This document shows, one piece after another, positions 16,943 to 26,500 of a stretch of 64,000 nucleotides of DNA; position 1 is the stretch's first letter, and each line of letters starts with the position of its first letter. Source of the stretch: Flavobacterium silvisoli (GTDB taxonomy: Bacteria > Bacteroidota > Bacteroidia > Flavobacteriales > Flavobacteriaceae). Under the pieces are notes generated by a model that saw nothing but the letters and a program-made list of their open reading frames with translations, was not told where the DNA came from and searched no databases. A program made the position numbers and the translations under genes. The stretch lies in NCBI RefSeq assembly GCF_004329815.1, contig NZ_SJPE01000003.1, positions 1 through 64,000 on the forward strand. The letters run 5' to 3'.

Positions 16943-18064
16943 ATGTCGCAAATTACAATCACCGGTATTGAGACTTTTATTGTAGACCTACCCACCATCA
17001 GGCCGCATCATCTTTCAATGGCGGTAATGCGAAAACAATCTATGGTTATCATCCGCCTTTTTGCCTCTGACGGAATTGAAGGTATTGGCGAAGCCACAAC
17101 CATTGGGGGCATTTCGTATGCCGATGAATTTCCCGAAGGGATTAAATTAGCCATCGATACTTATTTTACACCGCTATTATTGGGCCAGGATTCTACCAAA
17201 ATCAATTTCCTGATGAAACTACTCGATAAAAATATCTCAGGGAATAATTTTGCCAAATCAGGAATAGAAACCGCACTACTCGATGCCCAGGCCAAAAGGC
17301 TCGGCATATCGGTACACCAACTCTTTGGTGGTGCTATCTCAAACTCTTTGCCTGTACTTTGGACACTGGCCAGCGGTGACACCGATAAAGACATTGAAGA
17401 AGCTAATAAATTAATCCGTTCCAAAAAGCACAACGTTTTCAAACTCAAAATCGGCACCAAAAAGCCCGAGGAAGACATACAACATGTCACCGCCATCAAA
17501 AAAGCCTTGGGCAATGATATCAAAGTAACGGTAGATGTTAATCAGGCATGGAGCGAACAAATTGCTAAAAGAGCCATCCAAAAACTGCAGGATAATGGTG
17601 TAGATCTCATTGAACAACCCTTAGCCAAATATAATTTTGAAGGACTGGCACGACTCACCTCTTATTTTGAAGTTCCCATCATGGCCGATGAAGCAGCGGC
17701 AACCGTTCAGGATGCCTTTAAATTGGCCAAAATGAATGCCGCCAGTGTTTTTGCGCTCAAAATTGCCAAATCAGGCGGATTGACCAATATAGCGCGACAA
17801 GCGGCAATTGCTCAGGGAGCCGGAATTGCTCTCTATGGCGGCACCATGCTCGAAGGAACCATCGGAACCGCTGCTTCGGCACATATTTTTGCCACACTCC
17901 CAAATCTTGATTGGGGCACTGAACTTTTCGGGCCGCTTTTACTGACCGATGATATTGTTAAAAAACCAATCGCTTATGATAATTTCAGTCTAGAACTGCC
18001 AACCGGTTTAGGACTCGGCATTGAATTAGACATGAATCAAGTAGCAAAATATAAAAGAAAATAA
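16943..18064 (+). CDS. catB: Muconate cycloisomerase
   Basis: 373 residues, the normal length for the muconate-lactonizing branch of the enolase superfamily. It turns cis,cis-muconate into muconolactone in the cytoplasm. Catalytic residues are all present at the expected numbers: FKLKIG with Lys167 and Lys169, metal ligands Asp198 (VTVDVNQAW), Glu224 (LIEQP) and Asp249 (MADE), and Lys273 (ALKIAKSGG). The lid region near the N-terminus carries the family's RPHHLSM. It starts the cat operon, one base ahead of catC. Dipeptide epimerases share the fold but would not sit with catC and catA. Confidence 0.95.
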   Translation: MSQITITGIETFIVDLPTIRPHHLSMAVMRKQSMVIIRLFASDGIEGIGEATTIGGISYADEFPEGIKLAIDTYFTPLLLGQDSTKINFLMKLLDKNISGNNFAKSGIETALLDAQAKRLGISVHQLFGGAISNSLPVLWTLASGDTDKDIEEANKLIRSKKHNVFKLKIGTKKPEEDIQHVTAIKKALGNDIKVTVDVNQAWSEQIAKRAIQKLQDNGVDLIEQPLAKYNFEGLARLTSYFEVPIMADEAAATVQDAFKLAKMNAASVFALKIAKSGGLTNIARQAAIAQGAGIALYGGTMLEGTIGTAASAHIFATLPNLDWGTELFGPLLLTDDIVKKPIAYDNFSLELPTGLGLGIELDMNQVAKYKRK

Positions 18065-18065
18065 T

Positions 18066-18356
18066 ATGGTATACGTAGTAGAAATGGATGTGCACATCCC
18101 CGAAACCTGGAGTGAAGAAAAACTGGCCGACATCACGGCAAAGGAAAAAGAATGCTCCCAAAAATGGCAGTCTTCCGGTAAATGGAAACACTTATGGCGT
18201 GTAGCTGGTCGATTCTCTAACATCTCTGTTCTTGAAGTAGACAGCCCGGAGGAACTGCACCAAATCATCAGCTCCCTGCCGTTATTTCCTTACATGAACA
18301 TCAAAGTAACGAGCATTTGCAAACATCCCAACGCGATACGACAAACGCTATTATAA
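18066..18356 (+). CDS. catC: Muconolactone delta-isomerase
   Basis: 96 residues, typical of the small ferredoxin-like MIase family (MDVHIPETWSEEKLADITAKE... WRVAGRFSNISVLEVDS... LPLFPYM). The shared elements are the KEKECSQKWQSSGKWKHLWR segment and the PLFPYM loop. It converts muconolactone into 3-oxoadipate enol-lactone. The start lies one base after the catB stop and the gene precedes catA, a tight operon. Confidence 0.95.
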   Translation: MVYVVEMDVHIPETWSEEKLADITAKEKECSQKWQSSGKWKHLWRVAGRFSNISVLEVDSPEELHQIISSLPLFPYMNIKVTSICKHPNAIRQTLL

Positions 18357-18387
18357 TTTATAAAACAACTTAAAAACAATTAAAATT

Positions 18388-19311
18388 ATGAAAAGAATGG
18401 ATCAGGCACGCATAGATGCCGTTTTAAACTACATTAAATCAAAAGAAAAACCGGGACAAGGCAACGAAAGAGTGAAAGAAATTGTAAACCGAATGCTCAA
18501 AGATTTATTTAATATGATGGCTGATTTAGATATTACTTCCGAAGAGATGTGGCATGCGTGCGACTTTTTGGGAGAAATAGGCCGAAATGGTGAATGGGGA
18601 TTGGTTTTTGCCGGAACCGGAATCGAACATTTTATAGATGTGAAAATGGACTGGGAAGATGAGCAGGCGGGAATCCATGCTAAAACACCACGCACCATCG
18701 AAGGACCGCTTTACATCGAAGGATCGCCAGTGTCAAAATCCTATGCCGAATTAGAAACAGAACCCGAACCGAATGCAGAACGACTATACATGAGCGGAAT
18801 CGTAAAAGACGAAAACGGCAATCCGGTGGAAGGCGCTAAAATAGAAGTTTGGCACTGCAACACGAAAGGACTCTATTCGCATTTTGATTCCACACAACCC
18901 CGATTCAATTTAAGAAGAGCCATCATCACCGATAAAGACGGTAAATATGAATTCAAATCATTTGTTCCGGTGGGCTACTCTTGTCCTCCCGGTGGTTCTA
19001 CCGATACCTTAATGGCGCTGTTAGGCAGACACGGGTCAAGACCGGCACACATTCACTTTTTTGTAACGGCTCCGGGATTCCGTAAACTCACCACGCAAAT
19101 CAATATAGAAGGAGATCCACTTACTTATGATGATTTTGCCTTTGCCACACGGGAAGATCTGGTACCGCATGTAAAAAGAATACCAGCCGATCAAGCTGCT
19201 GCCTATGGTAAAAATGAGGCTTTCGCCAAAATTGATTTCGATTTTAATCTTATTAAAGATGCCGAAAATATTCCGGCAGGTGAAAACCACCGTTCCCACG
19301 CAAATATTTAA
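18388..19311 (+). CDS. catA: Catechol 1,2-dioxygenase (intradiol)
   Basis: 307 residues. The N-terminal helical dimerisation domain (about 1-100) is followed by the intradiol beta-sandwich. The non-haem Fe(III) ligands are Tyr163 (GLYSHFD), Tyr197 (GYSCPPGG), His221 and His223 (RPAHIHFF), with Arg218 stabilising the substrate. It cleaves catechol to cis,cis-muconate. The helical linker domain and the cat gene context favour catechol over protocatechuate or hydroxyquinol as substrate. It lies 31 bases after catC. Confidence 0.96.
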   Translation: MKRMDQARIDAVLNYIKSKEKPGQGNERVKEIVNRMLKDLFNMMADLDITSEEMWHACDFLGEIGRNGEWGLVFAGTGIEHFIDVKMDWEDEQAGIHAKTPRTIEGPLYIEGSPVSKSYAELETEPEPNAERLYMSGIVKDENGNPVEGAKIEVWHCNTKGLYSHFDSTQPRFNLRRAIITDKDGKYEFKSFVPVGYSCPPGGSTDTLMALLGRHGSRPAHIHFFVTAPGFRKLTTQINIEGDPLTYDDFAFATREDLVPHVKRIPADQAAAYGKNEAFAKIDFDFNLIKDAENIPAGENHRSHANI

Positions 19312-19321
19312 TGACAACAGC

Positions 19322-20095
19322 ATGCCAAAAGTTAAATTACAACACTTCGAATGCCAGTATCAGTACGATGATTTCGGACACGAGGAAACATTGGTTCTTT
19401 CCAATTCATTGGGTACCAATTACTCGATGTGGGATGAAAATGTGATTTTACTAAGCCAGTATTTTAATATTTTACGATACGACACCCGTGGCCATGGCAA
19501 AAGTACCATCAATCAGGAAACGGTTTCCGTAGCTGAACTGGGAAACGATGTTATCGAATTACTAGACTATTTGAAACTGGATAAAGTGCTGTTCTGCGGA
19601 ATATCGATGGGCGGATTGATTGGGCAATGGTTGGGCATTCATCATGCTGAACGCTTTAGTAAAATTATCCTTTGCAATACCGCAGCAAAAATTGGCACCG
19701 CAGATAGTTGGAATTCAAGGATTGAACAAGTGAAAAACAATGGTTTATCAAGCATTATTGACGGAACGGCTTTGCGATGGTTTACTATTGACTATCGTGA
19801 AAAACATCCTGAAAAAGTAATTCAGATTCTTCGTGATTTTGAAGACACGTCACTCCAGGGATATACCGCCTGTTGTACTATGGTAAGAGATGCCGATTTC
19901 AGAGAGCAACTTCACATGCTTAAGGTTCCGGTGCTGATTATTAGTGGCGCAAAGGACGAAGTAACTACTGTTGAAGACGGTGAATTCCTTCAACAACAAA
20001 TTCCGGCAGCCAAGCATGTCGTTATGGAAGCAGCACACCTTTCCAACAAAGCAAATCCGGAAGAATTTTCAAAATATATTATTCATTTCACATAA
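19322..20095 (+). CDS. pcaD: 3-oxoadipate enol-lactonase
   Basis: 257 residues from the ATG at 19322, ten bases after catA; an upstream extension overlapping catA is not needed. An alpha/beta hydrolase with oxyanion region LSNSLGTNYSMW, nucleophile Ser95 in FCGISMGG, and His in EAAHLSNKANPEEF near the C-terminus, all typical of PcaD. It hydrolyses 3-oxoadipate enol-lactone, the product of CatC, to 3-oxoadipate. The gene order (after catB, catC, catA) fits this step. Confidence 0.93.
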   Translation: MPKVKLQHFECQYQYDDFGHEETLVLSNSLGTNYSMWDENVILLSQYFNILRYDTRGHGKSTINQETVSVAELGNDVIELLDYLKLDKVLFCGISMGGLIGQWLGIHHAERFSKIILCNTAAKIGTADSWNSRIEQVKNNGLSSIIDGTALRWFTIDYREKHPEKVIQILRDFEDTSLQGYTACCTMVRDADFREQLHMLKVPVLIISGAKDEVTTVEDGEFLQQQIPAAKHVVMEAAHLSNKANPEEFSKYIIHFT

Positions 20096-20109
20096 CATAA
20101 TTCACAAAA

Positions 20110-21453
20110 ATGAAAACGATACCACAAATAACGTTACAGCAAGCTGTAGCTATGGTAAAGGATGGAGATACTTTATTGCAGGGAGGTTTTGGGATGACCG
20201 GCAATCCTGTTCATTTGATGCATGCCCTTGCGGAAACCCAAACCAAAAACCTCACTTTCATAGGTAATAATGTTGGTGAGGCCGGTATTGGTGGCGGCAG
20301 ACTACTTCGGAACGGTCAGCTTAAAAAAATGATTGGCTCCTTTTTTACTTCCAATCCTGAAGCCGTTAAGGCCGCTCAGGAGGGTATTGTAGCATATGAA
20401 CTCTTGCCGCAGGGAACCTTGGCTGAAGCCATACGCGCAGGAGGTGCCGGTATTGGCGGTTTTTTCACACCAACCTCAGCCGGTACAGCATTGGCAAAAG
20501 GAAGAGAAACTAAAGTACTTAATGGCGTGGAGCAGGTATTCATCCCGGGAATCAGAGGAAATGTTGCTTTTATTCGTGCCTGGAAAGCCGATACTGCCGG
20601 AAATTTGCAGTACCGAATGACCGAACAAAATTTCAACAAAGCCATGGCTACCGCTGCTGATTTGGTTATTGCTGAAGTTCAAGAAATCGTTCCTGTGGGT
20701 GCTATTCCGCCTGAAAGCATTCATACGCCGGGTTCTTATGTCGACTATTTGGTTCAGGCGACCTTAACATTAGAAGATTTGGGAAGTTCCGCCGCTGTTT
20801 CTTCAAGCAAAAAAGCTTCGGAAACACGAGATAATATGGCGAAAAGAGCTTTAAAAGAACTTAAAAGCGGTGATGTTGTGAATCTCGGAATTGGAATTCC
20901 CACATTGGTTGCCGATTTCATTTCAGATGATGATGGAATTATTTTACACACCGAAAACGGAATGTTGGGTGTAGGTCCGGCTCCTGCTGATGGTGGCGGA
21001 GCTATGGATTATCCGGTAAATGCCGGAAAAGTACCGGTAACGGCACTCAAAGGGTCCTCCTATTTTGACTCTGCCGAATCTTTTGCGATGATTCGCGGAA
21101 AACATGTTGACGTAGCCATTATGGGCGGACTGCAGGTTGATGAAGCAGCCAACTTGGCTAACTGGGCAGTTCCGGGACAACCTTTATTAGGTGTTGGCGG
21201 GGCAATGGATTTGGCTTCGGGAGCCAAAAAACTCATTATTACCATGATGCACAATGAAAAAAACGGAGATCCCAAAATAGTTCCGTTGTGTGATTTGCCG
21301 TTAACGGCCCTGAAAGCAGTTGATATGGTAATTACCGATAAAGCAGTTTTTGAATTCATTAATGGCAAACTGACTTTAACAGAAATTATGCCCGGTGCAA
21401 CTTTGGAAGAAATACGCAAAAGTACCACTGCAAAATTTGAAGAGCGTTTGTAA
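20110..21453 (+). CDS. pcaIJ: 3-oxoadipate CoA-transferase, fused A and B subunits
   Basis: 447 residues covering both subunits of a family I CoA-transferase. The A-type half is about 1-225 ([30 protein letters not shown]), then a Ser-rich linker ([17 protein letters not shown]), then the B-type half, about 240-447 ([20 protein letters not shown]). The catalytic Glu is Glu282 in [10 protein letters not shown]. It activates 3-oxoadipate with succinyl-CoA. In most bacteria pcaI and pcaJ are separate genes, so the fusion is a useful marker. Acetoacetate could also be a substrate, but the setting between pcaD and pcaF points to 3-oxoadipate. Confidence 0.9.
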   Translation: MKTIPQITLQQAVAMVKDGDTLLQGGFGMTGNPVHLMHALAETQTKNLTFIGNNVGEAGIGGGRLLRNGQLKKMIGSFFTSNPEAVKAAQEGIVAYELLPQGTLAEAIRAGGAGIGGFFTPTSAGTALAKGRETKVLNGVEQVFIPGIRGNVAFIRAWKADTAGNLQYRMTEQNFNKAMATAADLVIAEVQEIVPVGAIPPESIHTPGSYVDYLVQATLTLEDLGSSAAVSSSKKASETRDNMAKRALKELKSGDVVNLGIGIPTLVADFISDDDGIILHTENGMLGVGPAPADGGGAMDYPVNAGKVPVTALKGSSYFDSAESFAMIRGKHVDVAIMGGLQVDEAANLANWAVPGQPLLGVGGAMDLASGAKKLIITMMHNEKNGDPKIVPLCDLPLTALKAVDMVITDKAVFEFINGKLTLTEIMPGATLEEIRKSTTAKFEERL

Positions 21454-21464
21454 TTAACAAAGCC

Positions 21465-21983
21465 ATGCACAACAAAATAATACGGTATAGCATTGGTTCT
21501 GATTTGGTTATCTATATTTTGAGATGCCTTATTGGCTTTTTGATTGGGTACCAACTTTATCTGTATTTCAATGAGTATGAGGCCTACTGGACATTGCTTT
21601 CAATTGTACTTGTCATTTCCCCTGAAGCAAAAGATGCCAAGCGCCTATCCGTGGAAAGGTTTAAATCTAATTTAATTGGTTCCATTATCGGTTTGTTGTG
21701 TTTTGTTCTATACCAGCCCAATATTTACATCATACTGCTGGGAATTGTCCTTGCAATAGTGGTTTGTTACCTATTTCAGTTGATGAATGTGGCCCGAACC
21801 GCCATAGTGGCATTTATTATTGTGGCCATTCACGAGCAATCACAGCTCAATTGGTTACCGGCGCTATACCGATTTGTTTCTGTAACAGCCGGCTGTTTGA
21901 TAGGTTTATCGATAACCATAGTAACTTCGTTACTGATAAATTATTTGAGAAACAAAGCGGGTCTTCCGCATGAAAAATTATAA
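21465..21983 (+). CDS. FUSC-family membrane protein within the catechol operon
   Basis: 172 residues with about five membrane helices (for example [35 protein letters not shown] and [17 protein letters not shown]). It contains the FUSC/ArAE core motif around [20 protein letters not shown] and [13 protein letters not shown]. Full ArAE exporters are about twice this size and have a cytosolic domain, so this is a minimal form that may dimerise. Family members export aromatic acids such as p-hydroxybenzoate. Its position between the CoA-transferase and thiolase genes suggests relief from accumulated pathway acids; this is inference. Confidence 0.75.
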   Translation: MHNKIIRYSIGSDLVIYILRCLIGFLIGYQLYLYFNEYEAYWTLLSIVLVISPEAKDAKRLSVERFKSNLIGSIIGLLCFVLYQPNIYIILLGIVLAIVVCYLFQLMNVARTAIVAFIIVAIHEQSQLNWLPALYRFVSVTAGCLIGLSITIVTSLLINYLRNKAGLPHEKL

Positions 21984-21994
21984 AAGAAAAAATC

Positions 21995-23212
21995 ATGAAC
22001 ACAGAAGCCTATATTATTGATGGAATACGTACCCCTATCGGAAGTTTTGGGGGTACTTTGAGCGCAATCAGAGCAGACGATCTTGCCGCTTACGTCATTG
22101 AAGAACTCGTAAGAAGAAATCCTGCCATACCCAAAGAAGCCATTGATGATGTTATCTTGGGGTGCCATAACCAGGCAGGAGAAGACAACCGAAATGTAGC
22201 CCGAATGGCAGCGTTACTGGCCGGGCTTCCGGTTACCGTTCCCGGTGAAACGGTAAACAGGCTATGCTCTTCCGGAATGTCGGCCATTATTCATGCCAAC
22301 AGAGCTATCAAAGCTGGCGATGGCGACATTTTTATTGCCGGCGGTATAGAACACATGACGCGAGGGCCACTGGTTATTTCAAAACCATCTAAAGCATTCG
22401 GCAACGATTCCAAAATGGAAGATTCATCTTTTGGATGGCGTTTTATAAATCCAAAAATGGAAGCCCTATACGGAACCGACTCCATGGGTATGACTGCTGA
22501 GAATTTGGTAGATATGTATGGCATTTCAAGAGAAGATCAGGACAAGTTTTCACTGGCCTCCCAATTAAAAGCGGCCGCGGCCACCAAAAATGGCAGGTTA
22601 GCAGCAGAAATAATCCCTGTAACCATCCCACAAAGAAAAGGAGAACCTAAAGTTTTTGCAAAAGATGAATTTATACGGGAAAACTCTACGTTGGAAGCTC
22701 TTTCGAATCTAAAACTAGTCTTTAAAAAAGACGGAACCGGAACGGTTACAGCCGGGAATGCCTCCGGGTTGAATGACGGAGCGGCGGTTGTATATATAGC
22801 CTCCGGAGAAGCCGTTGCAAAATTTGGTTTGAAACCATTGGCCCGCATAGTAGCTTCGGCAGTCACCGGCGTAGAACCCCGTATCATGGGCATTGGTCCG
22901 GTAACAGCGACTCAAAAGGCGTTGCAAAAAGCAGGGCTTACGCTTGATAACATGGATGTAATGGAATTCAATGAAGCTTTTGCGGCTCAGGCTTTAGCCT
23001 GTACAAGAGCACTAGGTTTAAAAGACGATGATCCCAGAATAAATCCTAACGGCGGTGCTATTGCGTTAGGACATCCCTTAGGAATGTCGGGCACCAGAAT
23101 CACCTATACGGCTGCTTTGGAACTTCGGAAAAGAAAAGGAAAATATGCACTGGCCACTATGTGTGTGGGAGTCGGTCAAGGCTATGCTGTCATTTTAGAA
23201 AATATAGAATAA
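21995..23212 (+). CDS. pcaF: 3-oxoadipyl-CoA thiolase (acetyl-CoA acyltransferase)
   Basis: 405 residues, thiolase fold. The nucleophile Cys91 lies in [12 protein letters not shown], the His in [15 protein letters not shown] and the second Cys in TMCVGVGQG. It splits 3-oxoadipyl-CoA into acetyl-CoA and succinyl-CoA, the last step of the pathway. The length and the [14 protein letters not shown] start match PcaF/PaaJ-type enzymes more than short degradative thiolases. A role in phenylacetate breakdown is possible, but no paa genes are seen here. Confidence 0.92.
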   Translation: MNTEAYIIDGIRTPIGSFGGTLSAIRADDLAAYVIEELVRRNPAIPKEAIDDVILGCHNQAGEDNRNVARMAALLAGLPVTVPGETVNRLCSSGMSAIIHANRAIKAGDGDIFIAGGIEHMTRGPLVISKPSKAFGNDSKMEDSSFGWRFINPKMEALYGTDSMGMTAENLVDMYGISREDQDKFSLASQLKAAAATKNGRLAAEIIPVTIPQRKGEPKVFAKDEFIRENSTLEALSNLKLVFKKDGTGTVTAGNASGLNDGAAVVYIASGEAVAKFGLKPLARIVASAVTGVEPRIMGIGPVTATQKALQKAGLTLDNMDVMEFNEAFAAQALACTRALGLKDDDPRINPNGGAIALGHPLGMSGTRITYTAALELRKRKGKYALATMCVGVGQGYAVILENIE

Positions 23213-23223
23213 AATCATTAAGA

Positions 23224-23769
23224 GTGAGTAAAAAACAGGACATAATGGATGCCGCAGTAAAAATCTTTACTGAGTCGGGTACTTCTGCCGCGACTACTAA
23301 ATCTATTGCCCTGGAAGCCAAAGTGTCGGAAGCCCTTATTTTCAAATATTTCAAAAGCAAAGACAATCTGATTGAAGAAATTGTAAAGTCAGGATATCGG
23401 GAAGCCACCAAATTGGTGGCCAAACATTTAGAATACCAAACCCCTGAAAGTTATATCTCAAATTTATTAGAGTTACCCAAAATACTCGTTTTATCAAATA
23501 AAGACTTTTGGAGATTGCAATACAAAATAACACCACTTAACGCTATGGCCACTGCCCATCATCATTTATTCATGAAATCGAGTCAGGAATTGCTGGTAAA
23601 AGCTTTTACAGAATTGGGGTATGATGAACCCGAATTAGAAGCTGAAATTACTTTGTTTATTATTGATGGCTTGTGGAAATATATTGCGGCCAATGAACTT
23701 GAAGCTAATCACATTGATGCCATGGTGAAGCTTACTCAAAAAAAATACAGTCGGTTTCCTAAAGGTTAA
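23224..23769 (+). CDS. TetR/AcrR-family regulator at the end of the catechol operon
   Basis: 181 residues from a GTG at 23224 (VSKKQDIMDAAVKIFTESGT). A longer frame that overlaps pcaF by about 50 bases is rejected because those residues have no family character. N-terminal HTH: TTKSIALEAKVSEALIFKYF. The C-terminal domain is variable and would bind a ligand, perhaps a CoA thioester or muconate. It is 11 bases after pcaF, so it is expressed with the genes it may repress. The dyads before catB are candidate targets. Confidence 0.88.
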   Translation: MSKKQDIMDAAVKIFTESGTSAATTKSIALEAKVSEALIFKYFKSKDNLIEEIVKSGYREATKLVAKHLEYQTPESYISNLLELPKILVLSNKDFWRLQYKITPLNAMATAHHHLFMKSSQELLVKAFTELGYDEPELEAEITLFIIDGLWKYIAANELEANHIDAMVKLTQKKYSRFPKG

Positions 23770-23774
23770 AACAA

Positions 23775-24431
23775 CTAATCGTGGTCATTCCTTAATTTTG
23801 AGTCTGCTTCATCATCAGAATAAACAGGTAGATTCCAATGGTAACGCAAGGCCAACAAGCGCAAAACAAAGCATATGATTAAGGCAATGATGGAAACCCA
23901 ATCATCCGACAACCATTTTAAATAATTTCCTAAAACGATAATTAAAGAGCCTATCAATGCCGCTGAGGCATAAATTTCTCTTTCCAATATGACAGGTACC
24001 CTGTTAAGTAATACATCCCGCAACACTCCGCCTCCAACTGCGGTAGTAATTCCTAAGAGAACAGCCACCTCAGCGTTATGACCAAACGCAAGACTTTTTT
24101 GGGCACCGGTTACTGCAAATAATGACAACCCCAAGGCATCAAAAAATAATACAGGATGATTAAGCCGCTGCACAAGCGGATATAACCCAATAGTCATTCC
24201 GGCTGCCGCGATAGCAGCGACAAGATATTGCCAGTTCATCAATCCCGCGGGAGGAATAGCCCCAATACAAAGATCTCGAATAATTCCACCACCACAGGCA
24301 ACCGTAAAGGCAATAGCGCAAATGCCAAACAAATCCAACCCTCGTTGTTTTGCGGCTACTGCTCCACTAATCGCAAAAACAAAAGCGCCTGTCAAGTCAA
24401 GAACATAATAGAGAAAATGTAAGTTATCCAT
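23775..24431 (-). CDS. TRIC-type cation channel family protein (UPF0126)
   Basis: 218 residues with about seven membrane helices. It has the two-repeat signature of the prokaryotic TRIC family: FAISGAVAAKQRGLDLFGICAIAF... GGGIIRDLCIG in the first half and FAVTGAQKSLAFGH... GGGVLRDVLLNRVP in the second. Characterised relatives are homotrimeric K+ channels; substrates other than cations have been proposed for some bacterial members. It lies 9 bases downstream of the amidohydrolase gene on the same strand and converges on the TetR gene. Confidence 0.88.
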   Translation of the reverse strand: MDNLHFLYYVLDLTGAFVFAISGAVAAKQRGLDLFGICAIAFTVACGGGIIRDLCIGAIPPAGLMNWQYLVAAIAAAGMTIGLYPLVQRLNHPVLFFDALGLSLFAVTGAQKSLAFGHNAEVAVLLGITTAVGGGVLRDVLLNRVPVILEREIYASAALIGSLIIVLGNYLKWLSDDWVSIIALIICFVLRLLALRYHWNLPVYSDDEADSKLRNDHD

Positions 24432-24440
24432 TGTTGTGTC

Positions 24441-25706
24441 TTATTCTAACCAGGCCAAAGCTGCTGTCATCATAGCCTGTAATCCCGTTTTTAAGGTGGG
24501 GTGAATCACTGGTGCAAATTTAGGGGAATGATTGCTGGGTATGGTATTAATCAAATTATTTTTCTGTGCCTCCAAATATGTTTGAGGATCGGTACCGCCT
24601 ACAAACCAAAAAACATAAGGCACCTTCCAATTTCTCCCGAAAACACTGAAATCTTCACTGGCAGAAGCCGGTTTCGTTTCCAGAGATTTATCTCCGAACT
24701 GGGCATCAAAAGCTGCCGCTACTTTAGCGGTAGCTACCGCATCATTCTCTGTAATCGGATAGCTGTCAATGGTAGTAAATTCGGGTTCTCTTGGCGCATT
24801 GGATGCGGCACATTCAGCACAACAAATTCGTTTAACTGCCGAAAGAATATGATCGCGCACTCCTTCGTCAAAAGTGCGGATATTTAGTTTTATCGTGGCA
24901 TCATCCGGAATGATATTCTCTTTGGTTCCGGCTTGTAAAGCCCCAATGGTGAGTACCGCATTTTCTATCGGAGCAATCTCACGCGACACTATAGTTTGTA
25001 AACGCATCGTTGCTGATGCCGCCATGATAACCGGATCTATAGAGGTTTGCGGTTGAGAACCGTGGGCACCTCGACCAAACATTTTTACTTTAAGGCTGTT
25101 TCCTGCTGATAATATTGGTCCACTGCGGTGCATTACTGTTCCTGCCATACCAACCATTACATGCTGTCCTAAAATAATATCAGGTTTAGGAAACCGCTCC
25201 ATCATGCCATCATCAATCATGGCTTGTGCACCGCGACCAACTTCCTCTCCAGGTTGAAATACAATTAATAAAGTCCCATTCCATAAATTTCTATGTTCTG
25301 AAAATAACCGTGCTGCACCCATTAACCAAGCCACGTGTGTATCATGACCACAAACGTGTGACACACCTACTTCAATTCCTTCGTTATCTCTTGCAACTAC
25401 AGTACTTGCATAAGGCAATCCCGTGGCTTCGGCTACAGGAAGCGCATCCATATCAGCACGAAGCATTACTACAGGCCCTTCTCCATTCTTCATCAAACCT
25501 ACCACACCGGTGACTCCAATACCTGTGGTAACCTCATAGTGGTACTTTGTCAAATAATCGGAAGCCATTTTAGATGTTCTGAATTCCTGCATCGACAATT
25601 CGGGATTTCGATGAATATCTTTATAGATTTCTTCCAATTCAGGAAGCAATGCATCAATGAAATTATCCATTCTATCATTGACTATTTTTATTTGATTTAT
25701 TTTCAT
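24441..25706 (-). CDS. M20D amidohydrolase (hippurate hydrolase/aminoacylase type)
   Basis: 421 residues; an alternative ATG twelve codons in (25670) would give the more usual N-terminus. Metal-binding motifs: SHVCGHDTHVAWLMGAA, QPGEEVGRGAQAMIDDG (catalytic Glu pair) and GQHVMVGMAG, with a C-terminal His in SASEDFSVFG...SNHSPKF. It removes acyl groups from N-acyl amino acids; relatives include hippuricase, which frees benzoate, and IAA-amino acid hydrolases. No signal peptide, so cytoplasmic. A benzoyl-amino acid substrate would suit the neighbouring catechol pathway, but no benzoate dioxygenase is present here, so that link is speculative. Confidence 0.88.
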   Translation of the reverse strand: MKINQIKIVNDRMDNFIDALLPELEEIYKDIHRNPELSMQEFRTSKMASDYLTKYHYEVTTGIGVTGVVGLMKNGEGPVVMLRADMDALPVAEATGLPYASTVVARDNEGIEVGVSHVCGHDTHVAWLMGAARLFSEHRNLWNGTLLIVFQPGEEVGRGAQAMIDDGMMERFPKPDIILGQHVMVGMAGTVMHRSGPILSAGNSLKVKMFGRGAHGSQPQTSIDPVIMAASATMRLQTIVSREIAPIENAVLTIGALQAGTKENIIPDDATIKLNIRTFDEGVRDHILSAVKRICCAECAASNAPREPEFTTIDSYPITENDAVATAKVAAAFDAQFGDKSLETKPASASEDFSVFGRNWKVPYVFWFVGGTDPQTYLEAQKNNLINTIPSNHSPKFAPVIHPTLKTGLQAMMTAALAWLE

Positions 25707-25765
25707 AGTCTTTAAGTATATGCAGTTCAGAAGTATGTATAAAATTAGTGAAAAATTTATTTCAC

Positions 25766-25804
25766 TTTTGATAATAATTTAAACAGTTTGAATTGTTATC
25801 AAAA
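25766..25804. repeat. 9-bp inverted repeat between divergent genes
   Basis: ttttgataa (25766-25774) and ttatcaaaa (25796-25804) form a perfect dyad with a 21-base spacer, in the space shared by the divergent amidohydrolase and DUF417 genes. It may be an operator or a hairpin; no regulator can be assigned. Confidence 0.35.
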
Positions 25805-25873
25805 ATGAACAATAAGCAGTACATTTAAGTATAATTTAGGACAACCATTCTACATTTAGACAGAACAAATAGC

Positions 25874-25881
25874 TAATTTTG
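25874..25881 (+). promoter_or_regulatory. -7 element, TAATTTTG
   Basis: TAATTTTG matches TAnnTTTG and lies 38 bases before the DUF417 start. The -33 region is not convincing. Confidence 0.4.
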
Positions 25882-25919
25882 TTTTCAACTGATTATCAAT
25901 TCACAAATTATCGAGAACC

Positions 25920-26489
25920 ATGAAAAGGCTAACTGAACTGCTGGCAAACAGTCAACCTCAATTTATAAATTTAATCCGAATCTCCGTATTTGTAGTAATG
26001 ATTTGGATTGGCGGTTTAAAAGCATTCCAATACGAAGCAGACGGCATTGTTCCTTTTGTGGCTAACAGTCCTTTAATGTCTTTTTTCTATAATAAATCCG
26101 CACCGGAATACAGTGAATATAAAAATCCCGAAGGGAAAACTGTCCAAAAGAACGTGGAATGGCACCGGGCAAACGGCACGTACATTTTCGCATATGGTTT
26201 GGGAGTAGTGATACTGTTGATAGGCATATGCACCTTAATGGGAATATGGTTTGATAAAATCGGAATGATTGGCGGACTTTTGACTTTTGGGATGTCAATA
26301 GTGACCTTGACTTTTTTAATAACAACTCCCGAAGCCTACGTTCCAAATCTAGGCGGAGATTTCCCTACACCGGAATATGGATTTCCCTATTTATCAGGAG
26401 CAGGACGTTTGGTATTGAAAGATATTATTATGTTGGCTGCCGGATTAATCATTGCATCTGACAGTGCCCAAAAGTTACTAAAAAAATAA
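25920..26489 (+). CDS. DUF417 (YkgB/RclC-like) membrane protein
   Basis: 189 residues with four membrane helices (LIRISVFVVMIWIGGLKAF, FAYGLGVVILLIGICTLMGIW, MIGGLLTFGMSIVTLTFLI and a C-terminal helix). The DUF417 hallmarks are IWIGGLKAFQYEADGIVPFVANSP and FPYLSGAGRLVLKD. The E. coli relative RclC belongs to a reactive-chlorine response. The next gene starts 11 bases downstream, so they form one transcript. A role in oxidant or electrophile stress fits the genes that follow. Confidence 0.85.
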   Translation: MKRLTELLANSQPQFINLIRISVFVVMIWIGGLKAFQYEADGIVPFVANSPLMSFFYNKSAPEYSEYKNPEGKTVQKNVEWHRANGTYIFAYGLGVVILLIGICTLMGIWFDKIGMIGGLLTFGMSIVTLTFLITTPEAYVPNLGGDFPTPEYGFPYLSGAGRLVLKDIIMLAAGLIIASDSAQKLLKK

Positions 26490-26500
26490 ACCGGAAATTA

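Noticed and set aside
16943..18064. Dipeptide epimerase instead of muconate cycloisomerase
   Set aside because: The active-site set fits both subgroups, but the adjacent catC and catA decide for the muconate enzyme.
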